Assembly: GCF_000521785.1 (NCBI RefSeq)
Contig: NZ_JALZ01000011.1
Coordinates: forward strand, 52,965 to 116,964
Source of the DNA: Roseivivax halodurans JCM 10272
Lineage (GTDB): Bacteria; Pseudomonadota; Alphaproteobacteria; Rhodobacterales; Rhodobacteraceae
Direction of reading: 5' to 3'
Length of the DNA stretch: 64,000 nt
Shown piece by piece: positions 1-8,503 of the stretch (position 1 is the stretch's first letter; the number at the start of each line of letters is the position of its first letter). The notes beneath the pieces were generated by a model. It had not been told where the DNA came from. It was given only the letters and a program-made list of their open reading frames with translations, and did no database searches. Made by a program: the position numbers and the translations under genes.

Positions 1-812
1 CCTTGGGTGATGAGCCGCTGCACGAACTCGATCGCCCTCAGCTCCCGCAGGAGCGAGGAGTTGAAGCTGATCTCGTTGATCCGGTTCTGGATCTCCTGCG
101 GCGTGACCGGCAGCCGCGCCCGTTCGAGCGGGTTGATGTTCACGATGATGATGTCGTCCGGCAGGCTGTCGCGGTAGAGCGGAAAGAGCGCCGGGTTGCC
201 GGTATATCCCCCGTCCCAGAACGCCTCGCGCTCTCCGGTCAGCGGATCGGTCGCGTAGACCGCCTGGAACACCGTTGGCAGGCAGGCCGACGCCATGATC
301 GCCTCGGTCGAGATGTTGTCGCCGGTGAAGATCCGGATCTTGCCGTCCCGCACCGCCGTCGCGCAGACATAGAGGTCCGGCCCCCCCTGCGCGCAGACCT
401 CGTCGAAGTCGAACCGCGCCGCGATGCTCTCGATCGGGTTGTCGTATAGCGGCCCCCAGGCATAGGGCGACATCAGCCGGGTAAAGCTGTCGGCCGCCGC
501 GTATCCGGGGGAATATTCCACCGCGAGGCTGAGGATCCCGGGATCCGGCAGCCACGCATTCATCCATTCCGGCAGCCTGAGGCTGTTGAGGTTGCCGACC
601 TCGGTCCAGACCCAGTCGAGCATCTCCTTCGCGCCCTCGCGGCCGTTCCGGATCATGCCCGCCTTGACCGCCGCTCCGTTCAGCGCCCCCGCAGAGGTGC
701 CCGAGATCGCGGCGATCTCGATGTCCTTCTCCTCGAGGATGCGGTCGAGAACGCCCCAGGTGAAGGCGCCGTGCGCCCCGCCGCCCTGCAGCGCGAGATT
801 GATGCGTTTCAT
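1..812 (-). CDS. Patatin-like phospholipase, C-terminus cut by window edge
   Basis: Probable acyl hydrolase of the patatin family (bacterial ExoU/RssA-like), which uses a Ser-Asp dyad on lipid esters. The first 270 codons are visible and the gene runs off the left edge. The oxyanion-hole glycines are at residues 10-15 (GGGAHG). The nucleophile is Ser40 in GTSAG and the likely catalytic Asp is D200 in DGG, the usual spacing for the family. ATG at 812 gives the canonical start MKRINLALQGGG, so little doubt remains about the N-terminus. There is no signal peptide, so it is probably cytosolic. It reads leftward behind phoB with a 97-base gap. A link to phosphate-starvation lipid remodelling is possible but only inferred from this position. 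Confidence 0.9.
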   Translation of the reverse strand, partial: MKRINLALQGGGAHGAFTWGVLDRILEEKDIEIAAISGTSAGALNGAAVKAGMIRNGREGAKEMLDWVWTEVGNLNSLRLPEWMNAWLPDPGILSLAVEYSPGYAAADSFTRLMSPYAWGPLYDNPIESIAARFDFDEVCAQGGPDLYVCATAVRDGKIRIFTGDNISTEAIMASACLPTVFQAVYATDPLTGEREAFWDGGYTGNPALFPLYRDSLPDDIIIVNINPLERARLPVTPQEIQNRINEISFNSSLLRELRAIEFVQRLITQ

Positions 813-909
813 GAGGGACCCGCCGTGTGCCTTGATCTACGGCGGCCAACCTAACCCGCGCCGCCGCTCCGGCAAAGCCGTTTCGCTGCACTGCGGCAAC
901 ACGCCGGTC

Positions 910-1599
910 CTATCCGAGCGCGTATCCCGCGCCCCGGACGGTGCGCAGCGGATCGCCCCCGCCATGCTGGCAGAGCGCCTTGCGCAGCCGCCCGATATGG
1001 ACGTCCACCGTGCGGGTGTCGACATAGATGTCGCGCCCCCAGACCCGGTCGAGAAGCTGCTCGCGCGACCAGACCCGGCCGGGCTTCTCCATGAAGGTCG
1101 AGAGCAGCCGGAACTCCGTCGGACCGAGCTTCAGCGGCTGCCCGTCGCGCGTCACCCGGTGCGTCTCGCTGTCGAGCACGATGTCCTCGTAATCGAGCCG
1201 CATCCCCGCCGCCGCGGGCCGCGTGCGGCGCAGCTGCGCGCGCACCCGCGCCATCAGCTCGACGACCGAATAGGGCTTCACGACGTAATCGTCGGCACCG
1301 GTCTCGAGCCCCCGCACCCGGTCGACCTCCTCGGACCGCGCCGAGAGCATGATCACCGGCACGTGCCGCGTCTCGGGCTTGGTCTTGAGCTGGCGGCAGA
1401 CCTCGATGCCCGACGTCTTCGGCAGCATCCAGTCGAGCACGATGATGTCCGGATTCTCCTCCGAGACGAGGAGAAGCGCCTCCTCCCCGTTCTCGGCCTT
1501 GGAGACGCGAAACCCCTCCGCCTCGAAGTTGTAGCTCAGGACCTCGCGCTGCGCGTCTTCGTCCTCGACGACGAGAACCCTCGGCTGATCGGCCGCCAT
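910..1599 (-). CDS. phoB: Phosphate regulon response regulator PhoB
   Basis: OmpR/PhoB-type response regulator of 229 residues. The receiver domain (about residues 6-122) has phospho-acceptor D56 in VLDWMLP and the conserved Lys in YVVKPYS. The C-terminal half is a winged-helix DNA-binding domain ending VDVHIGRLRKAL and RGAGYAL. Phosphorylated PhoB binds Pho boxes and turns on phosphate-uptake genes. It is the last gene of the pst-phoU run, 5 bases after the phoU stop codon. The cognate kinase phoR lies upstream of pstS rather than next to phoB. The assignment to PhoB rather than another OmpR-family regulator rests on family likeness plus this context. Confidence 0.95.
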   Translation of the reverse strand: MAADQPRVLVVEDEDAQREVLSYNFEAEGFRVSKAENGEEALLLVSEENPDIIVLDWMLPKTSGIEVCRQLKTKPETRHVPVIMLSARSEEVDRVRGLETGADDYVVKPYSVVELMARVRAQLRRTRPAAAGMRLDYEDIVLDSETHRVTRDGQPLKLGPTEFRLLSTFMEKPGRVWSREQLLDRVWGRDIYVDTRTVDVHIGRLRKALCQHGGGDPLRTVRGAGYALG

Positions 1600-1604
1600 G
1601 ATCC

Positions 1605-2342
1605 CTACTCTCCCTCACCCGCTTCCGGCGAGAACCGCATGTCGGTCGAAGTCGCGTCCGCCTTGGGGCGATCCTCGTCCGGCCACTTCCCCTCGACCAG
1701 AAAGATCACCTGCTCGGCGATACCGGTCGCGTGGTCGCCCATGCGCTCGACGTTCTTGGCGATGAAATGCAGGTGCATGCAGGCCGTGATGTTGCGCGGA
1801 TCCTCCAGCATGAAGGTCAGGAACTCGCGGAACGCCGTGTTGTACATCTGGTCGACGTCGCGGTCGCGCTCGATCACGTCGCGCGCCATCTCCGCGTCGC
1901 GCTGGATATAGCTGTCGAGCGCGTCCTTCAGCATCAGCTCGACCTCGCGCGCCATCCGGCGCAGCGTGGCGGCGGAGCCGTCGATCGGCTGCAGCTGCAC
2001 CAGGACCCCGGTGCGCTTGGCCATGTTCTTGGCGAGGTCCCCCATCCGCTCGAGGTTGCCCGACATGCGCAGCACCGACAGGGCGATGCGCAGATCGCTC
2101 GCCGCCGGGGCGCGCAGCGCGATCACCCGCGCCGCTTCCTCGTTCACGAGGTCCTCGAGGTCGTCCACCTGCGCGTCGCGGCGACGGACGTCCTCGGCGA
2201 GCTCCTCGTCGCGCGTCTCGAGGCTCTTGGCCGCGTCGCGGATCATGGTCTCCACGATCCCGCCCATCTTCATGATATGCGCCTGGATGCCTTCGAGATC
2301 GCGGTCGAACCCCGAGACGATGTGCTGTTTCAGTCCTGACAT
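1605..2342 (-). CDS. phoU: Phosphate signalling protein PhoU
   Basis: PhoU is the negative modulator that links the PstSCAB transporter to PhoR/PhoB signalling. The 245 residues fit the usual 220-245. The protein is all-helical with two PhoU repeats; each carries the E/DxxxD metal-binding helix pattern seen in the family, for example in the regions around MIRDAAKSLETRDEELA and LMLKDALDSYIQRDAEMA. The ATG at 2342 was chosen because it gives the family N-terminus MSGLKQHIVSGFDRDL. The open frame continues upstream but only shadows pstB. It sits between pstB (11-base gap) and phoB (5-base gap), so all are probably co-transcribed. Confidence 0.95.
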   Translation of the reverse strand: MSGLKQHIVSGFDRDLEGIQAHIMKMGGIVETMIRDAAKSLETRDEELAEDVRRRDAQVDDLEDLVNEEAARVIALRAPAASDLRIALSVLRMSGNLERMGDLAKNMAKRTGVLVQLQPIDGSAATLRRMAREVELMLKDALDSYIQRDAEMARDVIERDRDVDQMYNTAFREFLTFMLEDPRNITACMHLHFIAKNVERMGDHATGIAEQVIFLVEGKWPDEDRPKADATSTDMRFSPEAGEGE

Positions 2343-2353
2343 GGTCCCTCGCC

Positions 2354-3157
2354 TTATCCGATCCGGCCGGTGATGTAGCTTTCCGTGCGGCTGTCCTGCG
2401 GGTTGGTGAAGATCTTCTCGGTCTCGCCGTATTCCACGAGATCGCCGAGATGGAAGAACGCCGTCTTCTGGCTCACCCGCGCCGCCTGCTGCATGGAGTG
2501 CGTGACGATCACCACCGAGTAGTTCTGCCGCAGCTCGTCGATCAGCTCCTCGACCTGGCCCGTCGCGATCGGGTCGAGCGCCGAGCAGGGCTCGTCCATC
2601 AGCAGCACCTCGGGCTCGGTCGCCACCGCCCGCGCGATGCAGAGCCGCTGCTGCTGGCCGCCCGAGAGACCCGTGCCCGACGCGTCGAGCCGGTCCTTCA
2701 CCTCGTCCCAGATCGCCGCGCGCTTCAGCGCTCGCTCGACGATGTCGTCGAGCTCGGCCTTGTTCTTGGCGAGGCCGTGGATCTTGGGCCCGTAGGCCAC
2801 GTTGTCGTAGATCGATTTCGGGAACGGGTTCGGCTTCTGGAACACCATCCCGACCTTGGCGCGCAGCTGCACCGGGTCGACGCGCTTGTCGTAGATGTCC
2901 TCGCCGTCGATCAGGATGTCCCCCTCGATCCGGGCGATGTCGATCGTGTCGTTCATCCGGTTGAGGCAGCGCAGGAAGGTCGACTTGCCGCAGCCCGACG
3001 GGCCGATGAAGGCGGTGACCGTCTTGTCCTCGATCTCGACCGAGACGTCCTTGATGGCGTGGTTGGTGCCGTAATAGACCTGCACGTCCTTGCACGAGAT
3101 CTTGATGTCTTTCTGCCCCACGCGGGTCTCCGTCCGGTTGTGATCTGCGTCGTACAT
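2354..3157 (-). CDS. pstB: Phosphate ABC transporter ATP-binding protein PstB
   Basis: ATPase of the high-affinity phosphate importer, acting at the inner face of the membrane with PstA and PstC. It has 267 residues. Walker A is GPSGCGKST at 52-60, the ABC signature is LSGGQQQRL and Walker B is LLMDEP followed by CSALDP. The phrase [10 protein letters not shown] just after Walker A is typical of PstB and separates it from other ABC ATPases. It is separated from pstA by 12 bases and from phoU by 11 bases. No anomaly is visible. Confidence 0.97.
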   Translation of the reverse strand: MYDADHNRTETRVGQKDIKISCKDVQVYYGTNHAIKDVSVEIEDKTVTAFIGPSGCGKSTFLRCLNRMNDTIDIARIEGDILIDGEDIYDKRVDPVQLRAKVGMVFQKPNPFPKSIYDNVAYGPKIHGLAKNKAELDDIVERALKRAAIWDEVKDRLDASGTGLSGGQQQRLCIARAVATEPEVLLMDEPCSALDPIATGQVEELIDELRQNYSVVIVTHSMQQAARVSQKTAFFHLGDLVEYGETEKIFTNPQDSRTESYITGRIG

Positions 3158-3169
3158 TGTCGTATCTCC

Positions 3170-4513
3170 TTACCAGCGCCGCTCGAATTTGCGGCGAAGG
3201 AAAATGGCCACCGCGTTCATGGCGAGCAGGAACACCAGAAGGATGATGATCCCGCCCCAGGCTTTTTCGTAGAAGGCCGGGTCGGACCGGGCCGCCCAGG
3301 TATAGATCTGCGCCGGCATCGCCGAGTTGGGGTCGAGCAGCCCCGACGTTAGGCCGTCGGGATAGGTCCGCGCAACATAACCCACCATGCCGATCAGCAG
3401 AAGCGGCGCCGTCTCGCCGAGGGCCTGCGCCAGGCCGATGATGGTCCCCGTCAGGATCCCCGGCGCGGCGAGCGGCAGGACGTGGTGGAACACCGACTGC
3501 ATCTTCGATGCCCCGACCCCGAGCGCCGCGGCGCGGATCGACGGCGGCACCGATTTCAGCGAGGCGCGCGTCGAGATGATGATCGTCGGCAGCGTCATCA
3601 GCGTCAGGACGAGCCCACCGACCAGCGGCGCCGATTGCGGCAGGTTCGCGAACTGGATGAACACCGCGAGGCCGAGAATGCCGAAGACGATGGAGGGCAC
3701 CGCCGCGAGGTTCGAGATGTTCACCTCGATGAGGTCGGTGAACTTGTTCTGCGGCGCGAATTCCTCGAGATAGATCGACGCCGCGACCCCGATCGGCAGC
3801 GACAGGGCCAGCACCACCAGCATCATGAAGAACGAGCCCACGACCGATGCGCCGAGGCCGGCGCCGCCGGGGTTGTCCACGCCGGAATCGGTGCCCGTGA
3901 TGAAGTCCCAGTCGAACACGTTGGTCAGCACCCCGCTTTCCGAGAGCCGGTCGACGATGTCGAGGTCCTCGGGCGTCAGGAAGCGGCTGTTCTCCAGCAG
4001 CTCACGGCTGAGACCGCCGTTCAGGTACCGGTCGACGCGGCTCGAGGCGGGAACGCTGAAGCTCACCTCCTCGCCGAGCCGGTCGGGGTTCTCGCGGTAG
4101 AACTCGCGGATCTGGCTGCCGACATTGCCCATGATCCGGCTGATGGCGTCTTCCTCGACCTGGACGTCGCCGGCGCCCTCCTCGTTCAGTTCCGCCTGAA
4201 GCTCCTGGACGAAGAAACGCTCGTAGGCCGCGGTCTTCAGAACCTGGCTCTCGGCCTCGTCGAACTGCTCCTGGCTGAGCGTGAAGTCCAGCGTGACGGC
4301 CGTCTCGGTGAAGGCGGGAAGGCCCGAGCGCAGGATCGAGAATGTCAGCGCGAAAAGGAAGAAGACCCCCACGCCGATCGCCGCGAGCCCGTAATACTGG
4401 AACCGCTTCTCGGTCCGGTTGCGCCTGCGTGTGTTCGCGTCCGTCGTGATGATCGACTTCGTTCGGGTGCTGGACCCGCGGGCCGGGCTGGCAGATGCGG
4501 TTGCGTCGGTCAT
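3170..4513 (-). CDS. pstA: Phosphate ABC transporter permease PstA (long form)
   Basis: Membrane subunit of the Pst phosphate importer. It has 447 residues, against roughly 280-300 for the enterobacterial protein. The extra length is an N-terminal membrane segment (about 38-60) followed by an acidic, soluble stretch to about residue 215, before the five-helix permease core. This long form is common in alphaproteobacteria. The permease loop EAA-like motif is around ALGVGASKMQSVFHHVLP and the end is IFLRRKFERRW. The ATG overlaps the pstC stop in an ATGA, so translation is probably coupled to pstC. Confidence 0.94.
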   Translation of the reverse strand: MTDATASASPARGSSTRTKSIITTDANTRRRNRTEKRFQYYGLAAIGVGVFFLFALTFSILRSGLPAFTETAVTLDFTLSQEQFDEAESQVLKTAAYERFFVQELQAELNEEGAGDVQVEEDAISRIMGNVGSQIREFYRENPDRLGEEVSFSVPASSRVDRYLNGGLSRELLENSRFLTPEDLDIVDRLSESGVLTNVFDWDFITGTDSGVDNPGGAGLGASVVGSFFMMLVVLALSLPIGVAASIYLEEFAPQNKFTDLIEVNISNLAAVPSIVFGILGLAVFIQFANLPQSAPLVGGLVLTLMTLPTIIISTRASLKSVPPSIRAAALGVGASKMQSVFHHVLPLAAPGILTGTIIGLAQALGETAPLLLIGMVGYVARTYPDGLTSGLLDPNSAMPAQIYTWAARSDPAFYEKAWGGIIILLVFLLAMNAVAIFLRRKFERRW

Positions 4514-5972
4514 TCGTACTGCTCCCGGTATTTGCGGACGATGTAGAGGGCGATGACGTTGAGGCAGAGCGTGACGACGAAGAGCGTCATGCCGAGCGCG
4601 AAGGCGACCAGCGCCTCGGCCGAGCCGAAATCGGCGTCACCGGTCAGCTGGCTGACGATCTTGGCCGTGACGGTGGTCATCGCCTCAAAGGGGTTGAGGC
4701 TGAGACGCGCGGCGGCACCGGCCCCGAGCACCACGATCATGGTCTCGCCGATGGCGCGCGACGCCGCGAGCAGCACCGCGCCGACGATGCCCGGGAGCGC
4801 CGCCGGCAGGATGACCTGCTTGATGGTCTCGGATTTCGTCGCGCCGAGCCCGTAGGAACCGTCGCGCATCGCCTGCGGCACCGCGTTGATGACGTCGTCC
4901 GAGAGGGACGAGACGAACGGGATGAGCATGATGCCCATGGCGAGGCCCGCGGTCATCACCGCGGTGCCGCCATCCATCCAGCCCACCGTGTCGTCGCCGA
5001 AGAGATCGAGAAGGAGGGGCCCGATCGTCAGCAGCGCGAAGAGGCCGTAGACGATGGTCGGGATGCCCGCGAGGATCTCGATCGCGGGCTTGGCCACGGC
5101 GCGCATGCGCTTCGATGCGTATTCCGACAGGTAGATCGCGGTAAAGAGCCCGATCGGCACCGCCACGATGAGCGCGATGATCGAGATGTAGAACGTGCCC
5201 CAGAGCAGCGGCAGGATCCCGAGCTCCGAGCCGCCGCCGAACGAGGGCGACCACGTCGTCGACAGGAAAAGTCGCTCGCGGGGTAGATGCGGAAGAATTC
5301 GATCGTGTTGAACACGAGGCTCAGAACGATGCCGAGCGTGGTCAGGATCGCGATGCAGGCGGCGAGGATCAGCAGCACGCGGATCCCCGTCTCCACCGTG
5401 TTGCGGGCGCGGAAGGCGGGCGTGCTGTTCGAGACGCCCCAGGCGAGCCCCGCGACCGCGAGCGCCAGAACGGCGCCGGTCCGCAGCAGATCGCCGGTGC
5501 CGCTGAGCCCCCGGTATTGCTGCGCCGCGCGCAGCACGGGTGAGGTGACGTCCGAGCCGAGGGCGACGCCGGCCTCGCCGAGCCGCTCGCGCACATCCGA
5601 GAATTCGGTCTGCATGTTGGCGGCGCGCTCGCGCGTGATGACGCCGGTCTCGATGGCGACGTCGAGCCCGTTCGCCACGCGGCGCACGTCCGACATCACG
5701 AGGCTGACGGCGCGGTTCTGACGTACGCTCTCGTCCTGCAGCCCGACCCGCACGGTGCGGTCGACGATCAGCGGCTGCGCGAGCAGCCAGACCATCATTA
5801 CCAGCAGCGCGGGCACGATCGCCTTCATGGCGACGTTGGTCCCGTAATAGGAGGGAAGCGAATGCAGCTTCCGCTGGTCGCCGTTCACGGCTCTGAGCGC
5901 GCGCCGCCTGCCGACCACGTACCCGGCAGCGCCGAGCGCGAGGACGATGAGTACCAGTATCGTTGTCGACAT
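4510..5972 (-). pseudogene. pstC: Phosphate ABC transporter permease PstC, single-base frameshift
   Basis: Second membrane subunit of the Pst importer, split between two frames. From ATG at 5972 (MSTTILVLIVLAL) the reading is good up to FRIYPASDF. The family sequence FLSTTWSPSFGGGSELG then continues in the neighbouring frame to the stop at 4510. Adding one base to the AAAA run at 5267-5270 (TTTT on the coding strand) restores a 487-residue protein. Both halves look fully conserved, so this is either a homopolymer sequencing error or a very recent mutation; a true loss would disable phosphate uptake through Pst. As with pstA, the protein carries an extra N-terminal domain before the permease core. 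Confidence 0.85.
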
Positions 5973-6046
5973 GCGCGTCCCACCTCGCGTTTCGAAGGAT
6001 CTGATCTCCGAAACGGGCCACACCCGGACCCGGCGGAGAAACGGTC

Positions 6047-6071
6047 GGGGGGCGGCTGCAAGCCACCCCCC
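6047..6071 (-). terminator. Hairpin between pstS and pstC
   Basis: Inverted repeat with 6 G and 4 more paired bases on one arm (6047-6057), loop GCA and the matching arm at 6061-6071, one C/A mismatch. There is no T run after it on the minus strand. It lies 20 bases after the pstS stop, where Pst operons commonly hold a stem-loop that stabilises or attenuates so that pstS is made in excess. That role is inferred. Confidence 0.6.
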
Positions 6072-6090
6072 AGGTCCGAGGATCAGTCGC

Positions 6091-7134
6091 TTACGACTGC
6101 TCGCTCATGGTCGTCTCGTTCTCGATCTTCTCCTGGGTGTCCGCCAGTTCCGGATCGGGCACGAGGCCGTAATTGGCGAGCGGGCCGCCCGAACCGGCGA
6201 TCTCGTCGGAGACGAAGAACGACGCGTATTCCTTCAGGCCCGGGATGACGCCGATATGCGCCTTCTTGACGTAGAAGAACAGCGGGCGCGACACCGGGTA
6301 CTCGCCCGATGCGATGGTCTCGGTGGTCGGCTCGACGCCGCCCATGGTCGCGACCTTCAGGGTGTCGGTGTTGTTCTCGTAGAATGCGAGGCCGAACACG
6401 CCGACGCCGTCGGGGTTCGATTCGATGCGCGCGAGGGTCTCGGTGTAGTCGCCGTCGATGTCGACCGAGGCGCCATCGGTGCGCACGCTCATGCAGGCGG
6501 CCTCGGCGTCGTCCTCGGACATGCCCATGTCGTTGACCATCATGTCGTAGGCGCCGGTCTCTTCGCAGCCCGCGAGAAGAACGTTCTCCTCGAAGACCTC
6601 ACGGGTGCCATGGCGGGTGCCGGGGATGAAGGCCGCGATCTCGACGTCGGGCAGCTCTTCGTTGACGTCCGACCAGTTGGTGTTCGGGTTCGCCGTCATC
6701 TCGCCGTCCTGGGGGATCTCGGCGGCCAGCGCCTGGTACCAGTCGGCCGGCTCGAACGCGGTGAATTCGGGGCCCGACTGCTGGCTGGCGAAGACGATGC
6801 CGTCATAGCCGATGCGGACTTCGATGATCTCGCCGACGCCGTTCTGGGCGCAGGTCTCGATCTCGCCTTCGCTGATCGGACGCGACGCGTTCGCGATGTC
6901 GATCGTGTTCTCGCCGACGCCTTCGCAGAAGCGCGACAGGCCGGTCGAGGAGCCGCCCGACTCGACCACCGGGGTCGGGAAGTCGGTGTTTTCGCCAAAC
7001 GCTTCGGCAACGATGGTTGCGTAGGGCAGAACGGTCGACGAACCGGCGACCTGGACGTTTTCGCGGGATTGAGCGAATGCCGGAGCCGCGACGGCGATGG
7101 CCAGCGCGGAAGCGGTGAGCGTGACGGATCTCAT
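6091..7134 (-). CDS. pstS: Periplasmic phosphate-binding protein PstS
   Basis: Substrate-binding protein that captures phosphate in the periplasm for PstABC. It has 347 residues with a clear Sec signal peptide, MRSVTLTASALAIAVAAPAFA, cut before QSREN. The mature start has the phosphate-loop motif AGSSTVLPY, and the second loop ESGGSSTGLSRF is also typical. The protein matches the longer PstS form seen in marine alphaproteobacteria, including the inserted acidic region. It is the first gene of the operon behind a Pho box and is followed by a hairpin before pstC. Confidence 0.95.
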   Translation of the reverse strand: MRSVTLTASALAIAVAAPAFAQSRENVQVAGSSTVLPYATIVAEAFGENTDFPTPVVESGGSSTGLSRFCEGVGENTIDIANASRPISEGEIETCAQNGVGEIIEVRIGYDGIVFASQQSGPEFTAFEPADWYQALAAEIPQDGEMTANPNTNWSDVNEELPDVEIAAFIPGTRHGTREVFEENVLLAGCEETGAYDMMVNDMGMSEDDAEAACMSVRTDGASVDIDGDYTETLARIESNPDGVGVFGLAFYENNTDTLKVATMGGVEPTTETIASGEYPVSRPLFFYVKKAHIGVIPGLKEYASFFVSDEIAGSGGPLANYGLVPDPELADTQEKIENETTMSEQS

Positions 7135-7218
7135 GGAGAACTCCTGTTTGACATCATGCGTCGGAGGCCATCCCCCGATGGCCTTGGTGGCGACCTAGAC
7201 CCGGCGCACAATGCTTTT

Positions 7219-7247
7219 GTGACAGCCACGTAACGGTTTCATGACAA
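7219..7247 (-). promoter_or_regulatory. Pho box (PhoB operator) of pstS
   Basis: On the minus strand three 7-base units sit in an 11-base rhythm: TTGTCAT, spacer GAAA, CCGTTAC, spacer GTGG, CTGTCAC, followed by AAAA. This matches the direct-repeat Pho box (CTGTCAT-like units with 4-base A/T spacers). It lies 85-113 bases upstream of the pstS start, which fits PhoB activation of the pst operon. Confidence 0.8.
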
Positions 7248-7360
7248 CCCCGGGCCCGACCCGGCGTCAGGCGATTTGGTGCCGCAGGTTGACGAGACAA
7301 GGGCATGATATTGTGTCGAATTCCATCATGCGGCGATCATGCGCAACCAGCGGTATATGC

Positions 7361-7377
7361 CCGGGCTTCGCGCCCGG
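7361..7377 (-). terminator. GC hairpin downstream of phoR
   Basis: Perfect 6-base inverted repeat, CCGGGC at 7361-7366 and GCCCGG at 7372-7377, loop of 5. It lies about 100 bases past the phoR stop on the minus strand and could end phoR transcripts. No T run follows, so the call is weak. Confidence 0.3.
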
Positions 7378-7420
7378 AGGCGCACCCGGCTGTTTCGAAA
7401 CGGTGAATCAGTCCGCTCCG

Positions 7421-7449
7421 CTGTCATGAAACGGAAACATGTGTGACCC
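7421..7449 (+). promoter_or_regulatory. Second Pho-box-like site, opposite orientation
   Basis: On the plus strand the sequence CTGTCAT, GAAA, CGGAAAC, ATGT, GTGACCC keeps the 11-base rhythm. Its first 18 bases match the pstS Pho box at 14 of 18 positions in inverted orientation. The last unit is poor. It points toward the 3' end of phoR, where no plus-strand gene is visible. Confidence 0.4.
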
Positions 7450-7474
7450 GCCCGGGCGGGCCGCGCTGCGTGCC

Positions 7475-8503
7475 TCAGCCCGCCGGCAAGACCACGGTGA
7501 ACTCGGTCCCCTCGCCCGGCGTGCTCTCCACGAAGAGCCTGCCGCGATGGCGGTTCACGATATGCTTGACGATGGCGAGGCCGAGCCCGGTGCCGCCGCG
7601 CTGGCGCGAGCGATGCGTGTCGATGCGGTAGAAGCGCTCGGTCAGCCTCGGGATGTGCACCGGGTTGATCCCCGGGCCGGTATCGGACACGCGGATCCGC
7701 ACGCCCTGTCCGCGCACCTTGGGCTCGTAGGCCGGCCCGGTCAGGGAAACCCGCGCCACCGCTCCGGCGCCGGAATATTTCACCGCGTTCTCGATCAGGT
7801 TCACTAGCACCTGCCGGAGCTGGTCCTTGTCCCCGATGATCTCGGTCGCGCCCTCGGTCAGCTCCGGCGCGATCTCCACCTCCGCCGTCTCGGCGAGCGG
7901 CCCCAGCGCGCGGACGACCTCGCGGATCAGCCCGGCCAGGTCGAGCCGCTCGGTCGGCCGCACCCGCTCCTGCGCCTCGACCCGGCTGAGCGACAGAAGA
8001 TCCTTCACCAGACGGTTCATCCTGTGGGCCTCGGCCTCCATGATCCCGAGGAACTTCTCGCGCGCGGCGGCATCGTCCTTGGCCGGCCCCCGCAGCGTGT
8101 CGATGAAGCCGATCAGCGCGGTCAGCGGCGTCTTCAGCTCGTGGCTGACATTGGCCACGAAATCCCGCCGCATCTGCTCGGCATGCGCCCTGTGGGTCTC
8201 GTCCTCGAAACAGACCAGGATCCCGAAGCCCGTCATCGGCCGCGCGGTCACCCGGAAGCTCGTGTCCTGCCGCCCGTCGTTCGAGAGGTACATCGCCGAT
8301 CCCGGCCCCTTGCCGCGCAGCGCCGCCTCCACCGCCTCGAGCGTCTGGGGCTGGCGCAGCACGGTGATGTAGTGCCGGTCCTCGATCGCCTGCCCGAGAA
8401 TGGCCAGCGCCTCGGGATTGGCCTCGGAAATGCGCTCGTCCGCCCCGATGAGCAGCGCCGGCATCGGGATCGCCGCGACGATGCTGCCCGGCGGGGCGAC
8501 CAT
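7475..8503 (-). CDS. phoR: Phosphate regulon sensor kinase PhoR (no membrane segment seen)
   Basis: Histidine kinase of 342 residues. A PAS-like region (about 5-105) is followed by the HisKA helix pair with phospho-acceptor H121 in NVSHELKTPL. The ATPase domain has the N-box around NLIENAVKYSG and the G-boxes DTGPGI and GGTGLGLAI. It is expected to phosphorylate PhoB at low phosphate. The start at 8503 overlaps the stop of the upstream PLP enzyme (TGATG), and no hydrophobic helix is visible at the N-terminus, unlike enterobacterial PhoR. It must therefore contact the membrane through PhoU/Pst or lack membrane attachment. Naming rests on the adjoining pst operon. Confidence 0.88.
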   Translation of the reverse strand: MVAPPGSIVAAIPMPALLIGADERISEANPEALAILGQAIEDRHYITVLRQPQTLEAVEAALRGKGPGSAMYLSNDGRQDTSFRVTARPMTGFGILVCFEDETHRAHAEQMRRDFVANVSHELKTPLTALIGFIDTLRGPAKDDAAAREKFLGIMEAEAHRMNRLVKDLLSLSRVEAQERVRPTERLDLAGLIREVVRALGPLAETAEVEIAPELTEGATEIIGDKDQLRQVLVNLIENAVKYSGAGAVARVSLTGPAYEPKVRGQGVRIRVSDTGPGINPVHIPRLTERFYRIDTHRSRQRGGTGLGLAIVKHIVNRHRGRLFVESTPGEGTEFTVVLPAG

